Shown: positions 1 through 8,856 of the stretch, piece by piece
Layout: each line of letters starts with the position of its first letter
Numbering within the stretch: the first letter of the stretch is position 1
Source: an uncultured Bacilli bacterium
GTDB taxonomy: Bacteria; Bacillota_I; Bacilli_A; RF39; UBA660
Assembly: GCA_934154785.1 (NCBI GenBank)
Contig: CAKPGL010000001.1
Location: 310,001 to 374,000, forward strand
DNA: 64,000 nt
Direction: 5' to 3'
Notes under the pieces: generated by a model
Databases searched by the model: none
What the model was told of the DNA's origin: nothing
What the model saw: the letters and a program-made list of their open reading frames with translations, nothing else
Position numbers and translations under genes: made by a program

Positions 1-258
1 AATAGTATTAAAAGTGGTACTAATTATTACTATTTAGGTTTGGTAGATAAATGTACACAAGAAATAATAGGGCAATTAATTAGATGGCATAATTCTATAG
101 CTTTTTCTAAAGAATCTGAATATACTAAAGAATATATTAGAAACTTAATTGCTAATAATTATAAACTTATTATGAATAGTGCCGGTGATAAATTATTAGA
201 ACTAATAGTAACACCACTTGAAGATAAATATAATTATAATAAAGTAATAACAAAATAA
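1..258 (+). CDS. hypothetical protein, 5' end outside window
   Basis: An open frame runs from the first base to a TAA at 256-258, so this is the C-terminal 85 residues of a gene that begins upstream. A TTG at 40 could be read as a start, but the frame is open before it and no ribosome binding site precedes it. The fragment is soluble and rich in Asn, Lys and Ile. I recognise no family. A terminator follows directly, so it is the last gene of its transcript. Confidence 0.55.
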   Translation, partial: NSIKSGTNYYYLGLVDKCTQEIIGQLIRWHNSIAFSKESEYTKEYIRNLIANNYKLIMNSAGDKLLELIVTPLEDKYNYNKVITK

Positions 259-259
259 T

Positions 260-294
260 AATATGATTAACAATTGTTACATCATATTTTTTTT
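260..294 (+). terminator. intrinsic terminator after the partial first gene
   Basis: The arms AATATGAT and ATCATATT enclose the inner palindrome TAACAATTGTTA and are followed by eight T residues. It separates the partial first gene from spoIVA. Confidence 0.75.
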
Positions 295-295
295 A

Positions 296-323
296 CATAT
301 ATTTTCATATTTATTCATATAGT
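296..323 (+). promoter_or_regulatory. candidate sigma-E-type promoter of spoIVA
   Basis: ATATATT (297-303) and CATATAGT (316-323) lie 12 bases apart, about 30 bases before the spoIVA start. They resemble the mother-cell sigma-E elements (ATATT-like -35, CATACAnT -10; 7 of 8 at the -10). spoIVA is sigma-E controlled in Bacillus subtilis, so the match fits, but it is short and in very AT-rich DNA. Confidence 0.35.
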
Positions 324-351
324 TTATTGAATAAGAGAAAGTAGGGATTAT

Positions 352-1827
352 ATGGAAAAAACAGAAATTATAAAAAGTATTACAGAACGTACAGGGGGAG
401 AATTATATTTAGGTGTAGTTGGTGCTGTACGTACAGGTAAGTCTACTTTTATAAAAAAGTTTATTGAGAATTTAGTTGTGCCTAATATAGAAGATGAGTA
501 TGAAAGAAAAAGAGCCTTAGATGAAATACCACAAAGTGCTCAAGGTAAAACAATTATGACTACTGAACCTAAGTTTGTACCAAGTAATGCTGCTAGTATA
601 AAAATAGATGACTTTACTACTAGTGTTCGTTTAGTAGATTGTGTAGGATATGTTATACCGGAAGCAAAAGGTTATGAAGATGATAATGGTCCAAGAATGG
701 TTAAGACTCCTTGGTATGATGAGGAAATTCCTTTTGTAGAAGCTGCAGAAATAGGAACTGAAAAAGTTATAAAAGATCATTCAAGTATTGGTATTGTTGT
801 TACTACCGATGGTTCTATTGGTGAAATATCACGTAATAGTTACGTAGAAGCTGAAGAAAGAGTAGTATCGGAATTAAAAGAAATTGGTAAGCCATTTATA
901 GTATTATTAAATTCAACACATCCAATGTTACCAGAAACAGAACGTTTAGCAGAAAGTCTAAAAGATAATTATGGTGTTCCTGTTTTACCTGTAAGTGTTG
1001 AAAACATGGTTGAAAAAGATATATATTCTATTTTACGAGAAGCTTTATATGAATTCCCAGTATTAGAAGTAAAAGTTAATATGCCAGAATGGATAGCGTG
1101 TTTAAATCCAGATAATTGGTTAAAGAAAGTATATATTGAAAAAATAAGAGAAAGTGTTATTGAAGTAGATAAACTACGCGATGTAGAGCACATAACAGCT
1201 CACTTTAGTGACTGTGAATATATTAGTAAAGCTTACTTATCTGATGTTGATACATCTACTGGTGAAGTAACAGTTACATTACAAGCTCCAGATGATTTAT
1301 ATAATAGGGTATTAAAAGAAATAATTGGTGTCGATATTACAAGTAAAACACAATTATTAAATATGTTCCAAGAATATAATGAAGCTAAGACTGAGTATGA
1401 TCAGATTAAAACAGCATTAAAAATGGTTAAAACTACTGGTTACGGTGTTGCATCTCCAACACTATCGGATATGAAACTTGATACTCCAGAAATAATAAAA
1501 CAGGGTAGCCGTTATGGAATTCGTCTTAAAGCAGTAGCACCTTCTATACATATGGTTAGGGTAGATGTTGAATCAACATTCGAACCGATTATTGGTTCTG
1601 AATTACAAAGTAAGGAATTAATTAACTATATTATGAAAGACTATGATAATGATGCTGATAGTATTTGGAAAAGTGAAATATTTGGTCGTAGTTTAGACGT
1701 TATTGTAAAGGAGGGTATTCAAGCTAAACTTTCTATGTTACCAGAAAATGCTCGTTATAAATTACAACAAACATTATCTAAATTAGTTAATAAAGGTTCT
1801 GGTAATTTAATAGCGATAGTATTCTAA
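352..1827 (+). CDS. spoIVA: stage IV sporulation protein A, spore coat ATPase
   Basis: SpoIVA is the mother-cell ATPase that polymerises on the forespore surface and forms the base layer of the spore coat. At 491 aa the length is that of the family. The N-terminal P-loop is at residues 24-32 (GAVRTGKST), where the family usually has this Arg-Thr variant. DCVGY follows near residue 96 as the G3-like region. The long middle and C-terminal regions continue without interruption to the end. The ATG at 352 follows GAAAGTAGGG at proper spacing. It is monocistronic between two terminators. This gene is strong evidence that the organism is, or recently was, spore-forming. Confidence 0.95.
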   Translation: MEKTEIIKSITERTGGELYLGVVGAVRTGKSTFIKKFIENLVVPNIEDEYERKRALDEIPQSAQGKTIMTTEPKFVPSNAASIKIDDFTTSVRLVDCVGYVIPEAKGYEDDNGPRMVKTPWYDEEIPFVEAAEIGTEKVIKDHSSIGIVVTTDGSIGEISRNSYVEAEERVVSELKEIGKPFIVLLNSTHPMLPETERLAESLKDNYGVPVLPVSVENMVEKDIYSILREALYEFPVLEVKVNMPEWIACLNPDNWLKKVYIEKIRESVIEVDKLRDVEHITAHFSDCEYISKAYLSDVDTSTGEVTVTLQAPDDLYNRVLKEIIGVDITSKTQLLNMFQEYNEAKTEYDQIKTALKMVKTTGYGVASPTLSDMKLDTPEIIKQGSRYGIRLKAVAPSIHMVRVDVESTFEPIIGSELQSKELINYIMKDYDNDADSIWKSEIFGRSLDVIVKEGIQAKLSMLPENARYKLQQTLSKLVNKGSGNLIAIVF

Positions 1828-1857
1828 AAAAATTTGACTTATTGAGTCAAATTTTTT
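1828..1857. terminator. bidirectional intrinsic terminator
   Basis: A 12-bp stem (AAAAATTTGACT with AGTCAAATTTTT) and a 5-base loop sit between convergent genes. The A-run on the left and T-run on the right let it stop spoIVA transcription and the reverse-strand phosphoesterase transcript. Confidence 0.85.
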
Positions 1858-1868
1858 TGCTTTTATTC

Positions 1869-2738
1869 TTATTTATTAGTTATTCTATAAAAATTAAAAG
1901 ATGGTTTATTAAAGAATCTAAAATCTAATTCTGATGTACCTAAACCGCTAGATATATAGAAGTCTGTAGTTCCTAAATCATAATATTCATCGTAGTATTT
2001 TTTTGATTCTTTAGGTAAAATAATTGGTCCTATAAACGGTAGTCTAACCTGTCCATTATGCGAGTGACCCCCTAAAATAAGGTTATATCTACTAATATCA
2101 ATATTATCAACAAAATCTGTTTCATGAACAAGTAATATATTGTAAATAGTATTTATATTATCTTTATCAATACTATTTTTTATAGTATTATAACGGCTAT
2201 TTACATCTTCTGCATCTTGGAGAGAACTTAATCCTGATATAAGAATGGGTTCATAATTATTAATATATATATAATCATAACTATTATCTAAATTTATAAA
2301 ATTACTATCATTAATAATATCTTTCCATTTATCGAATACATAATCATGATTACCTCTAATTGCGTATTTACTAGTAGTAACGTTTATTTTAGAAAGAGAA
2401 GTAGTAATAGAATTAATATCATCATCAGTTAACTTTGTATCTCTATCAATTAAATCTCCAGTAATAACGACAATATCTGGCTTAATTAAGTTTATTCTTT
2501 CCACTATTTTTTCTAATCTTTTTTTATCAATAATTCTCCCATAGTGTATATCACTTAAGTGAACAATTTTTAAACCACTTATATTATCAGGTATATTCTC
2601 ATTTACTATTTTATATTCTTTAACTTTTAATCCACTGGTAGATACAAATCTACTATAAAGAAGCATTGAAAAAGCAATTAGTAATAGTATAAATATAATT
2701 TTTAATATTGGATGTTTTTTCTTTTCTTTTTCTTCCAT
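1869..2738 (-). CDS. membrane-anchored metallophosphoesterase, YkuE-like
   Basis: A calcineurin-like phosphoesterase held in the membrane by one N-terminal helix (residues about 11-28) after a Lys/Glu-rich start. The two-metal motifs are all present: DIH at 63-65, GDLID at 94-98, GNHD at 129-132 and GGHSH near 225. This arrangement matches the YkuE/YaeI group, some members of which hydrolyse lipid or UDP-sugar pyrophosphates. The substrate cannot be told here. The catalytic domain is likely extracytoplasmic, as judged by the positive residues before the helix. It lies 4 bases after the CPBP protease gene on the same strand, so the two probably form one transcript. Confidence 0.85.
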   Translation of the reverse strand: MEEKEKKKHPILKIIFILLLIAFSMLLYSRFVSTSGLKVKEYKIVNENIPDNISGLKIVHLSDIHYGRIIDKKRLEKIVERINLIKPDIVVITGDLIDRDTKLTDDDINSITTSLSKINVTTSKYAIRGNHDYVFDKWKDIINDSNFINLDNSYDYIYINNYEPILISGLSSLQDAEDVNSRYNTIKNSIDKDNINTIYNILLVHETDFVDNIDISRYNLILGGHSHNGQVRLPFIGPIILPKESKKYYDEYYDLGTTDFYISSGLGTSELDFRFFNKPSFNFYRITNK

Positions 2739-2742
2739 AGAA

Positions 2743-3663
2743 TTACCTTCCTAGCAATAATAGTATTAATTGTAATGTCATAGTTATTCCATTATGTAAA
2801 AAGTGAAATCCCATTGAGGTAAAAATATTTTTGGTTTTAGTAAGCATGTACGCAAAAGCCATACCAGGAATAGAGTAAGGTACTAAGTAAAGTAAATCAA
2901 TAGGTGCATTAACATTACCAATTACATGTAATCCGCCAAATATTAAACCAGACATGATAATAAATACTTTATCATTCGTAAAAATATTTCTAACACCTTG
3001 TCTAAAAGTTAATTCTTCTAGTATTGGAGCAATTATAACAGCACTAAAATACATATAAAGAGGGGCTTTAGAAAATAATTCTCTTACAGTTTGTTCATTA
3101 CCCGCTATATTTCCAGCATTAACTATACTAATTATAATATTACTAAGAGCCATTAGAACTAACGCTATTAAATAATATTTACCGCAACTAGAAAAGTAAT
3201 TTTTATGATTTTTCTTTATATCTTTAATACACTTTCTAATTTCATCTCTTAATATATAAACAATTATTCCCACTTGTATTAATTCATATAAGGATAAATA
3301 AATAGTCTTTGTAAATATTGGTAAATTTTGATAATTAGGTTCGAGTAAGTATAAAAATACTCCTTCAAAAATAGTTGTAAAGAAGTATGTAAATATTACT
3401 AAAATTCCTTTTCTTAAGGTATAACTTCTTTTAATTTTTTCTTTATTATCAAGTATACTTAATTTTTTATAATTAAAAAACGCTACAAAGGCACAAATAA
3501 GAGCATATACAAATGACATTCCCGCTATTAAATTAGATGGTAATTTAATAGATATACTAGTTAAGTTTAAAATTATAAATGGCATTATCATTAAAAATAA
3601 ATACAAATAAATGATAGTTATAAGAATATTTCTACTTGTATTTTTAATAGTTTCCTTATCCAT
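2743..3663 (-). CDS. CPBP family intramembrane glutamic protease
   Basis: A polytopic membrane protein of 306 aa with about eight helices. It carries the CPBP (Abi) signatures: EE followed by R at residues 216-221 (EELTFR), a helix with GGLH around 243-246, and HFLHN at 287-291. These Glu and His residues form the active site in Rce1-type proteases. Family roles include prenyl-protein processing and bacteriocin self-protection; the target here is unknown. The start follows AGGAGG, and a TATAAT-like -10 (complement of 3686-3691) lies upstream. It is divergent from the exported protein at 3781. Confidence 0.85.
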   Translation of the reverse strand: MDKETIKNTSRNILITIIYLYLFLMIMPFIILNLTSISIKLPSNLIAGMSFVYALICAFVAFFNYKKLSILDNKEKIKRSYTLRKGILVIFTYFFTTIFEGVFLYLLEPNYQNLPIFTKTIYLSLYELIQVGIIVYILRDEIRKCIKDIKKNHKNYFSSCGKYYLIALVLMALSNIIISIVNAGNIAGNEQTVRELFSKAPLYMYFSAVIIAPILEELTFRQGVRNIFTNDKVFIIMSGLIFGGLHVIGNVNAPIDLLYLVPYSIPGMAFAYMLTKTKNIFTSMGFHFLHNGITMTLQLILLLLGR

Positions 3664-3723
3664 AAATCAATCCTCCTACTGTTATATTATACACTATTTT
3701 TAAAATTTAGAAAACTAAAATAC

Positions 3724-3752
3724 TTGAATATCTTTAGTACTTATGATAAAAT
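3724..3752 (+). promoter_or_regulatory. sigma-A-type promoter of the exported protein gene
   Basis: TTGAAT (3724-3729), a 17-base spacer and TAAAAT (3747-3752) lie 28 bases before the start at 3781. AGGAGG (3768-3773) follows as the ribosome binding site. Confidence 0.6.
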
Positions 3753-3780
3753 TACTAGTAGATAATTAGGAGGCCTGAAT

Positions 3781-4350
3781 ATGAAAAGATACCACAATAA
3801 AAAAGTTCGTTATATTATTATATCTTTAATAGCATTATTTGCATTTACCGTAACTGTAGCGTATGCATTGCTTAGTAAAACACTTACTATTGGTGGTAAT
3901 GTTAATCAAAAAGGAGGTACCTGGAATATATATTTAGCTGAGCCTACAGTATATCAAGTAACTGGTGCTGCTAAATCAGAAAAAGCAGAAATAACCAATA
4001 ATAATACAACATTAAATATTATGCCATCATTAACCCAACCAGGTGATAGTATTACATATACTTTTAAAGTTAAAAATGGTGGAACAGTTAATGCCAGATT
4101 TTTAGGTTGGCAATTCGTAAATGCTAGCGAATTTAATTCTTTAGCTAATAAATATAAAATAACTACAACTTTAACTTATCTTGATGGTACATCTTTACAA
4201 TCTTATACGGATATTTTAAATGCCAAAACAGAAAAAACTTTAAAACTAACATTTAAATATACAGGCACCAGTCCTATAAATGATGATGATGTATTTATAC
4301 CAATAGAACTGCGATTAGAATATAGTCAGGTTAACTTGGCAACATCTTAA
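3781..4350 (+). CDS. exported protein with SipW/TasA-like N-terminus
   Basis: A 189-aa secreted protein. A basic start and a hydrophobic helix (residues about 9-29) end in AYALLS, followed by KTLTIGG. This is the pattern of Bacillus TasA/camelysin-type proteins that are cut by the SipW signal peptidase and assemble outside the cell. The rest is a predicted beta-rich domain with phrases such as GDSITYTFKVKNGG, typical of surface beta-sandwiches. No SipW gene is visible in the window. A similar N-terminus occurs in the protein at 25748. The gene is alone between its own promoter and terminator. The role in matrix or adhesion is inference. Confidence 0.6.
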   Translation: MKRYHNKKVRYIIISLIALFAFTVTVAYALLSKTLTIGGNVNQKGGTWNIYLAEPTVYQVTGAAKSEKAEITNNNTTLNIMPSLTQPGDSITYTFKVKNGGTVNARFLGWQFVNASEFNSLANKYKITTTLTYLDGTSLQSYTDILNAKTEKTLKLTFKYTGTSPINDDDVFIPIELRLEYSQVNLATS

Positions 4351-4360
4351 AATATAAATT

Positions 4361-4384
4361 AGTACTATAATAGTACTTTTTTTT
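4361..4384 (+). terminator. intrinsic terminator
   Basis: The perfect 7-bp stem AGTACTA/TAGTACT with loop TAA is followed by eight T residues. Confidence 0.8.
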
Positions 4385-4427
4385 AACAGAAAAAATTGTT
4401 ATAATTATTAGCGAAGTAGGTGATTAT

Positions 4428-5564
4428 ATGAATCAAAAGAAAATATATAAAAATATGTTAAGAGAAAAAAATTTAAGTAAATATGCTTGCTTAGATAAAA
4501 ACGCTATTAGATTGAATGAATATAAAGGTGATATTAGACCTAATTATTTTAGAGATATAGATCGTATTATTTATTCACTTTCTTATACTAGGTATATGGA
4601 TAAAACACAGGTATTTACTACACAAAAAAACGATCATATCAGTAAGAGAATGGTTCACGTACAACTAGTTAGTAAAATAGCACGTACTATTGGTAGAGCA
4701 CTATCTCTTAATGAAGATCTAATCGAAGCCATAGCACTAGGACATGATATTGGACATGTTCCTTATGGGCATTTAGGTGAAAGAATACTTAATTCTATAA
4801 GCAAAGAATGCAATGAAGGAGTATTTATGCACAACGTTCAAAGTGTTAGAACATTTATGAATGTTGAGAATAATGGTAATGGTAGTAACTTAACTGTTCA
4901 AGTATTAGATGGAATACTATGTCATAATGGTGAAGAATTTTTACCAAAGTACGAGTATAAGAGTAAAACCGCTAAAGAGTTTTTAAAGGATTATAAAAGT
5001 TGTTATAAATCAAAGGAAAATATTAATAATTTGGTACCTATGACTTTAGAAGGTTGCATAGTAAGAGTAAGTGATGGTATAGCGTATTTAGGTAGAGATT
5101 TAGAAGATGCTAATATACTTGGTCTTGTCTCAAAAAAAGATTTACCTAAAGAAATAACTAGTGTATTAGGTTATGAAAATAGGGATATAATTAATACTAT
5201 TATATTAGATATAATTGATAATAGTTTAGGAAAAAATTATATTGCTATTTCACCTAAAGTTTATACCGCTATGAATGATTTAAAAACATTTAATTATCAA
5301 TATATTTATAATAAGGCTAACTCTAATGACGATATTAAAAAGATTGAGAAGATGTTTCGAAAAGTATTTACTACTAATGTATATTTTCTTGAAAATAAAA
5401 TATTAGATAGTGATATTTATACTGTATTTTTAAATAATATGTCTAAAAAATATATTAATGGTAATACAATAGAAAGAATAGTTATTGATTATATAGCGGG
5501 TATGACTGATGATTTCTTTAAAAAGCAGTATGATAAAGCAAAAAAATATGATATACTTAAATAG
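4428..5564 (+). CDS. dGTPase-like HD-domain phosphohydrolase
   Basis: A 378-aa HD-domain protein. The HD pair is at residues 106-107 (GHDIGH), the following HVPYGHLGE segment is typical of deoxyguanosinetriphosphate triphosphohydrolases, and an upstream RMVHVQL stretch supplies the first metal-binding His. Such enzymes release tripolyphosphate from dNTPs and adjust nucleotide pools in the cytoplasm. The sequence is of the Dgt-like group in Firmicutes, where substrate choice varies, so I do not assign the symbol. AAGTAGGTGA precedes the ATG. The next gene starts 20 bases after the stop and may be cotranscribed. Confidence 0.8.
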   Translation: MNQKKIYKNMLREKNLSKYACLDKNAIRLNEYKGDIRPNYFRDIDRIIYSLSYTRYMDKTQVFTTQKNDHISKRMVHVQLVSKIARTIGRALSLNEDLIEAIALGHDIGHVPYGHLGERILNSISKECNEGVFMHNVQSVRTFMNVENNGNGSNLTVQVLDGILCHNGEEFLPKYEYKSKTAKEFLKDYKSCYKSKENINNLVPMTLEGCIVRVSDGIAYLGRDLEDANILGLVSKKDLPKEITSVLGYENRDIINTIILDIIDNSLGKNYIAISPKVYTAMNDLKTFNYQYIYNKANSNDDIKKIEKMFRKVFTTNVYFLENKILDSDIYTVFLNNMSKKYINGNTIERIVIDYIAGMTDDFFKKQYDKAKKYDILK

Positions 5565-5584
5565 AAAATAGGAGTGGATATTTT

Positions 5585-6100
5585 ATGGCAGAGAATTTAG
5601 CTAAGAGTTTGGTAGGGGTTTTTGGAGGTTTAACAGCACTTAAATATGGTAAAGAATTAATAGTATTTATTATTTCAATGCTTCCAATATTAGAGTTGCG
5701 TGGAGGCTTAATAGCGGCTTCATTATTAAATTTAAATATAGTATCAAGTTTTATTATTTGTTTTATAGGTAATATATTACCAGTACCATTTATACTATGG
5801 TTTATTACACCAATATTTGATAAATTAAAGAAAACTAAAAAACTATCAAAATTTGTTAATAAGTTAGAAAACAAAGCAATGTCTAAGAAAGATCAGATAG
5901 AAAAATATCAATACTTGGGATTAATGCTATTTGTAGGTATTCCTTTACCAGGTACTGGTGCTTGGACAGGGTGTTTAATAGCGGCTTTACTTGGTATGGA
6001 TAAGAAAAAATCTTTCGTATTTACTACATTAGGAGTATTAATGGCTGGTATTATAATGTTAATTTTATCCTTTGGGGTACTTGGTAATATAATTCGTTAA
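5585..6100 (+). CDS. small multidrug export family membrane protein
   Basis: A 171-aa membrane protein. It carries the pattern of the family named small multidrug export protein (Pfam PF06695): MLPILELRGGL near the first helix, GNILPVPFIL in the middle, and IPLPGTGAWTG near the end. The two ELRGG/PGTGA re-entrant loops make it look like a half-size DedA-like fold. Actual transport of drugs is poorly established for the family. The ATG at 5585 follows AGGAGTGG. Confidence 0.75.
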   Translation: MAENLAKSLVGVFGGLTALKYGKELIVFIISMLPILELRGGLIAASLLNLNIVSSFIICFIGNILPVPFILWFITPIFDKLKKTKKLSKFVNKLENKAMSKKDQIEKYQYLGLMLFVGIPLPGTGAWTGCLIAALLGMDKKKSFVFTTLGVLMAGIIMLILSFGVLGNIIR

Positions 6101-6147
6101 TTATGTATTATAAATATTAATTTGGTAGGAATAATAGGGGTGATAGA

Positions 6148-8655
6148 ATGAATAAAGTTATAAAGAAAATAGTGTTCACTTGCTTTTTAGTTGTGTCTAT
6201 CTTTTTTTCTGTAACGGGAGTAAAAGCTAACGATATTAGTAGAATAGATATGGATATATATATTGACGCTAATGGTAATGCAACAGTAACAGAAGTGTGG
6301 AAGGCATACTTAAATAGTGGTACTCAAGGCTATAAAAAATATTCAGAACTTGGTAATTCATCTATATCTAATTTTATTGTTAGTGATGATAGTGGACAAG
6401 AATATGAATCCTTACCTAGTTGGAATGTTAATGCAAGTTTTAATAGTAAAGCTTACAAAAGCGGAATAAATGAAATATCTGATGGCGTTGAACTATGTTG
6501 GGGAATATCAAATTATGGAAATAGGCAATATACATTAAAATATAATATCAGTAATTTTGTAAAGCAATATACTGATACACAGGGTATATATACTAATTTC
6601 CTTGATTTAGATCTATCTGTTTCAAAGGTCACAGTAACAATACGTTCAGATATAAAGTTCTCATTAGAAAATTCTAGAATCTGGGCTTTTGGGTACAATG
6701 GAACAATCAATTTTGTAGACGGAAAAATAGTTTTAGATTCGGGTGGAAATCTAAGTAAACAACAATATATGGTTGGTTTAGTTAGGTTTAATAGTAACAT
6801 ATTCGACACAACCAATAAAGTAAATAAATCGTTTGATGAAGATTATAATTCCGCTATGAAGGATGTTGATAAAGGCGAATATACTTCTAAAAACTCAATT
6901 AAATCTATTGATATGGATGTATATATTGATGCCAGTGGTAATGCAACAGTAACAGAAACATGGAAAACATATTTAAATGAAGGTACAGAAGGTTATAGAA
7001 AATATACTAAACTTGGTAATTCATCTATATCTAATTTTACTGTTAGTGATGATAGTGGACAAGAATATGAATCCTTACCTAGTTGGAATGTTAATGCAAG
7101 TTTTAATAGTAAAGCTTACAAAAGCGGAATAAATGAAATATCTGATGGCGTTGAACTATGTTGGGGAATATCAAATTATGGAAATAGGCAATATACATTA
7201 AAATATAATATCAGTAATTTTGTAAAGCAATATACTGATACACAGGGTATATATACTAATTTCCTTGATTTAGATCTATCTGTTTCAAAGGTCACAGTAA
7301 CAATACGTTCAGATATAAAGTTCTCATTAGAAAATTCTAGAATCTGGGCTTTTGGGTACAATGGAACAATCAATTTTGTAGACGGAAAAATAGTTTTAGA
7401 TTCGGGTGGAAATCTAAGTAAACAACAATATATGGTTGGTTTAGTTAGGTTTAATAGTAACATATTCGACACAACCAATAAAGTAAATAAATCGTTTGAT
7501 GAAGATTATAATTCCGCTATGAAGGATGTTTCAGATTCCAGTGGAAATAATAATTCTAGTTTAAATTCCAAACCTCGAAAAAAGTATAACATTTTGAATT
7601 TCTTGTTAAGCCCTAATGCTTTATTTATAATACCTGCAATATTGTGGATAATATTTGATATACTAGGAAAGAAAAAAGGTAAAACTTGGGTTTGGGGTTC
7701 TAAGAGAAAATCAGGAGAATTGAATTTTGGACAATATGGAAGAACTTTGCCAAGTGATACTCAAATAAATTATTGGAGAGAAATACCTTGCAACAAGGAT
7801 TTAGAAAGAGCCTACTGGGTATGCTATCAATATAGTGTTGTTTCTGACGAAACATTAGAGCAAGGAATTATTGGTGCTATTTTATTAAAATGGATCAAAA
7901 ATGGTTATGTTACGGTTTCAAAAACAAAAAAAGGTTTATTCAGTTTTAAAGATAATAACTATGCTATTAACTTTAAAAATATGACACACGCAGATAACGA
8001 AATAGAAAATGAACTATTTGATATGCTAGTATCTGCTTCAGGATTTAATAGAATACTAGAGGCTAAAGAGTTTTCAAAATGGAGTAAAAAGAATTATCAA
8101 AAAGTTAATTCTTGGTTTTCAAACATAATATATGAAGAACAAAGCAACCTAGAGCAACAAGGTTTAATAACTAGTAAAACAGAAGAAACTGCTGGTATGT
8201 TTGGAAGTACCAGAACTATTATTGTTAAAAATGTTAATCCACAGTTAAGAGAAGATGCAATACAAATGAAAGGATTAAAAAAATTTTTGCTTGACTTTAG
8301 TATGATGCCAGAAAGACCGTATTTTGAAGTACACATTTGGGAAGAATATTTGATATTTGCTCAATTATTAGGTATTGCTGATAAAGTTGAAGAGCAATTT
8401 AGTAAATTATATCCAAATTTTGATCAGGTATCATTACTTAATACAGCAGTAACAACGGTTGTTATTAGAAATATGAGTGAAATATGTTATGAAGGAGTCC
8501 AATATGGTGTTGCACGAGCAGCTGAAAGAGCAAGACGAGAAAGCTTATTTTCTAATGATTATAGTGGCTCTGACAGAGATTCCGGTGGCGGAGGTAGCAG
8601 TTATGATAGTGGTGGTAGTTCCGCTGGTGGTTCATCTGGTGGTGGATTTAGATAA
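6148..8655 (+). CDS. DUF2207 membrane protein with duplicated N-terminal domain
   Basis: An 835-aa membrane protein of the DUF2207 family. It has a signal peptide (residues about 8-27), two successive copies of the extracellular beta domain (residues about 31-245 and 252-466), a transmembrane helix (about 487-507), a cytoplasmic part, and a tail of Gly and Ser repeats ending in SSGGGFR. Family members usually have one extracellular domain. The first part of each copy has diverged, while the rest is almost identical at DNA level (6349-6867 and 7012-7530). Function of DUF2207 is unknown; it often sits beside lemA, as the relative at 34421 does. The ATG at 6148 follows AGGGGTGATAGA. Confidence 0.8.
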   Translation: MNKVIKKIVFTCFLVVSIFFSVTGVKANDISRIDMDIYIDANGNATVTEVWKAYLNSGTQGYKKYSELGNSSISNFIVSDDSGQEYESLPSWNVNASFNSKAYKSGINEISDGVELCWGISNYGNRQYTLKYNISNFVKQYTDTQGIYTNFLDLDLSVSKVTVTIRSDIKFSLENSRIWAFGYNGTINFVDGKIVLDSGGNLSKQQYMVGLVRFNSNIFDTTNKVNKSFDEDYNSAMKDVDKGEYTSKNSIKSIDMDVYIDASGNATVTETWKTYLNEGTEGYRKYTKLGNSSISNFTVSDDSGQEYESLPSWNVNASFNSKAYKSGINEISDGVELCWGISNYGNRQYTLKYNISNFVKQYTDTQGIYTNFLDLDLSVSKVTVTIRSDIKFSLENSRIWAFGYNGTINFVDGKIVLDSGGNLSKQQYMVGLVRFNSNIFDTTNKVNKSFDEDYNSAMKDVSDSSGNNNSSLNSKPRKKYNILNFLLSPNALFIIPAILWIIFDILGKKKGKTWVWGSKRKSGELNFGQYGRTLPSDTQINYWREIPCNKDLERAYWVCYQYSVVSDETLEQGIIGAILLKWIKNGYVTVSKTKKGLFSFKDNNYAINFKNMTHADNEIENELFDMLVSASGFNRILEAKEFSKWSKKNYQKVNSWFSNIIYEEQSNLEQQGLITSKTEETAGMFGSTRTIIVKNVNPQLREDAIQMKGLKKFLLDFSMMPERPYFEVHIWEEYLIFAQLLGIADKVEEQFSKLYPNFDQVSLLNTAVTTVVIRNMSEICYEGVQYGVARAAERARRESLFSNDYSGSDRDSGGGGSSYDSGGSSAGGSSGGGFR
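6349..6867 (+). repeat. direct repeat, copy 1 (519 bp) inside the DUF2207 gene
   Basis: This copy and 7012-7530 match at an offset of 663 bases, which is exactly 221 codons. I find one difference, T at 6377 against C at 7040, giving Ile or Thr. The boundary is sharp on both sides. Confidence 0.9.
7012..7530 (+). repeat. direct repeat, copy 2 (519 bp) inside the DUF2207 gene
   Basis: Second copy of the repeat at 6349-6867. Recombination between the copies would remove 663 bases in frame and leave a normal single-domain DUF2207 protein. Confidence 0.9.
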
Positions 8656-8717
8656 TGATTATTTTCATAAAAATATTCTAAAAGGTAATTTCTAAAATAT
8701 CAAGATTGGGTTATTGA

Positions 8718-8754
8718 AGTAAGTGAATTTAATAGTATTTCACTTACTTTTTTT
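8718..8754 (+). terminator. intrinsic terminator after the DUF2207 gene
   Basis: The 10-bp stem AGTAAGTGAA/TTCACTTACT is followed by a T-run. Confidence 0.85.
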
Positions 8755-8808
8755 GTATAGTTATCTTATGTTGAACAAAAGTATGGAATATCTCAGTAAA
8801 AGGAAAAT

Positions 8809-8836
8809 AAAAAAGTTAGCGTTTTTACGCCAACTT
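8809..8836 (-). terminator. intrinsic terminator of the reverse-strand gene
   Basis: On the minus strand the stem AAGTTGGCG/CGCTAACTT, with one G-U pair, is followed by six T residues. It faces the forward terminator at 8718, so the convergent genes are insulated. Confidence 0.8.
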
Positions 8837-8856
8837 GAAATATTAATATCATTTAT

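Noticed and set aside
6513..6815. Reverse-strand 100-residue ORF, repeated at 7176-7478
   Set aside because: Antisense shadow of the DUF2207 gene; both copies exist only because of the direct repeat.
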